Origin: JAFECT01 sp035551675
GTDB lineage: Bacteria > Pseudomonadota > Alphaproteobacteria > Caulobacterales > Caulobacteraceae
DNA length: 64,000 nucleotides
Direction of reading: 5' to 3'
NCBI GenBank assembly: GCA_035551675.1
Contig: DASZMV010000082.1
Span: forward strand, 15,651 to 79,650
Part shown: in pieces, positions 63,938-64,000 of the stretch
Layout of the letters: each line of letters begins with the position of its first letter
Position numbering within the stretch: the stretch's first letter is position 1
Position numbers and translations under genes: made by a program
Notes under the pieces: model-generated
Told to the model about the DNA's origin: nothing
Database searches by the model: none
The model's input: only the letters and a program-made list of their open reading frames with translations

Positions 63938-63952
63938 TTAACCATCCGTTTA
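63938..63952. promoter_or_regulatory. Possible CtrA-like site near the right edge
   Basis: TTAA-CCATCCG-TTTA (63938-63952) matches the TTAA-N7-TTAA pattern with one mismatch. It stands 132 bp before the ABC-2 permease start and could serve that gene or one beyond the edge. The rest of the 194-bp stretch shows nothing else I can support. Confidence 0.3.
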
Positions 63953-64000
63953 CGATTAGTAGCGGCGGATGGGGATACGGGTATCCGCCGGACACAAGAT

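Overview
The window looks like chromosome from a high-GC alphaproteobacterium of the order Caulobacterales. The pointers are a PodJ-like polar organiser with a full CtrA-type box upstream, promoters resembling the Caulobacter housekeeping consensus (TTGAC...GCTANAWC), the block prfA-MOSC-prmC-DUF4167 beside ptsP-lysC, a ubiG/comF/grxC/nitrilase/DUF1178 block, and a Flp-type pilin. I cannot fix the genus. Almost everything is core chromosome: there is no phage, transposase, CRISPR array, rRNA or tRNA that I can support.

Layout. 1-5 kb: a cut-off zinc-type CDF exporter, a DUF4167 protein, and the translation-termination pair prmC/prfA with a MOSC protein between them. 5-7 kb: an Rrf2 regulator with a TauE/SafE-type exporter, a glutathione transferase, and a small frameshifted gene. 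7-14 kb: ispG, a RodZ-like protein, ptsP, lysC and ubiG. 14-19 kb: a small membrane ORF, a long inverted repeat, then DoxX-like, DUF1178, nitrilase, grxC, comF, a methyltransferase, a Flp pilin and mutT. 19-24 kb: an ABC exporter, argJ and a parvulin lipoprotein. 24-30 kb: secA, a small basic protein, a Rieske oxygenase and two TetR regulators. 30-34 kb: a HIG1-like protein, cobalamin adenosyltransferase, etfBA and 3-hydroxyacyl-CoA dehydrogenase, an acyl-CoA/electron-transfer block. 34-39 kb: TlpA, argH, an LptM-like lipoprotein, lysA and a truncated TIGR02302 gene. 39-47 kb: cold-shock protein, a phosphoribosyltransferase, a zinc-ribbon protein, ftsEX, YdcF, PlsC, hisC, a chorismate-mutase-like remnant and DUF2125. 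47-54 kb: DinG, the ligase-associated helicase and PdeM. 54-64 kb: PodJ-like protein, MprF-like protein, argF, argD, an unknown protein and an ABC-2 permease.

Metabolic themes. Four arginine genes (argJ, argH, argF, argD), the lysine genes lysC and lysA, and hisC are scattered among cell-envelope and division genes (secA, ftsEX, rodZ, podJ, lptM). DNA-repair genes sit together near 47-54 kb. The etfBA and dehydrogenase promoters each carry an 11-bp TGC...GCA palindrome, which suggests shared control.

The least explained structure is a set of four long-armed intergenic inverted repeats (near 14.6, 44.6, 54.7 and 60.6 kb). Their arms are unrelated in sequence. Three share the inner core GTTGC(G/A)ATCG ... 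GC(G/A)(G)CAAC. They look like one family of hairpin elements with a common core and exchangeable arms. Other oddities are a 104-bp dispersed repeat that provides the stop codons of both convergent neighbours, a one-base frameshift in the small gene behind ispG, and a TIGR02302 gene cut off after about 200 codons.
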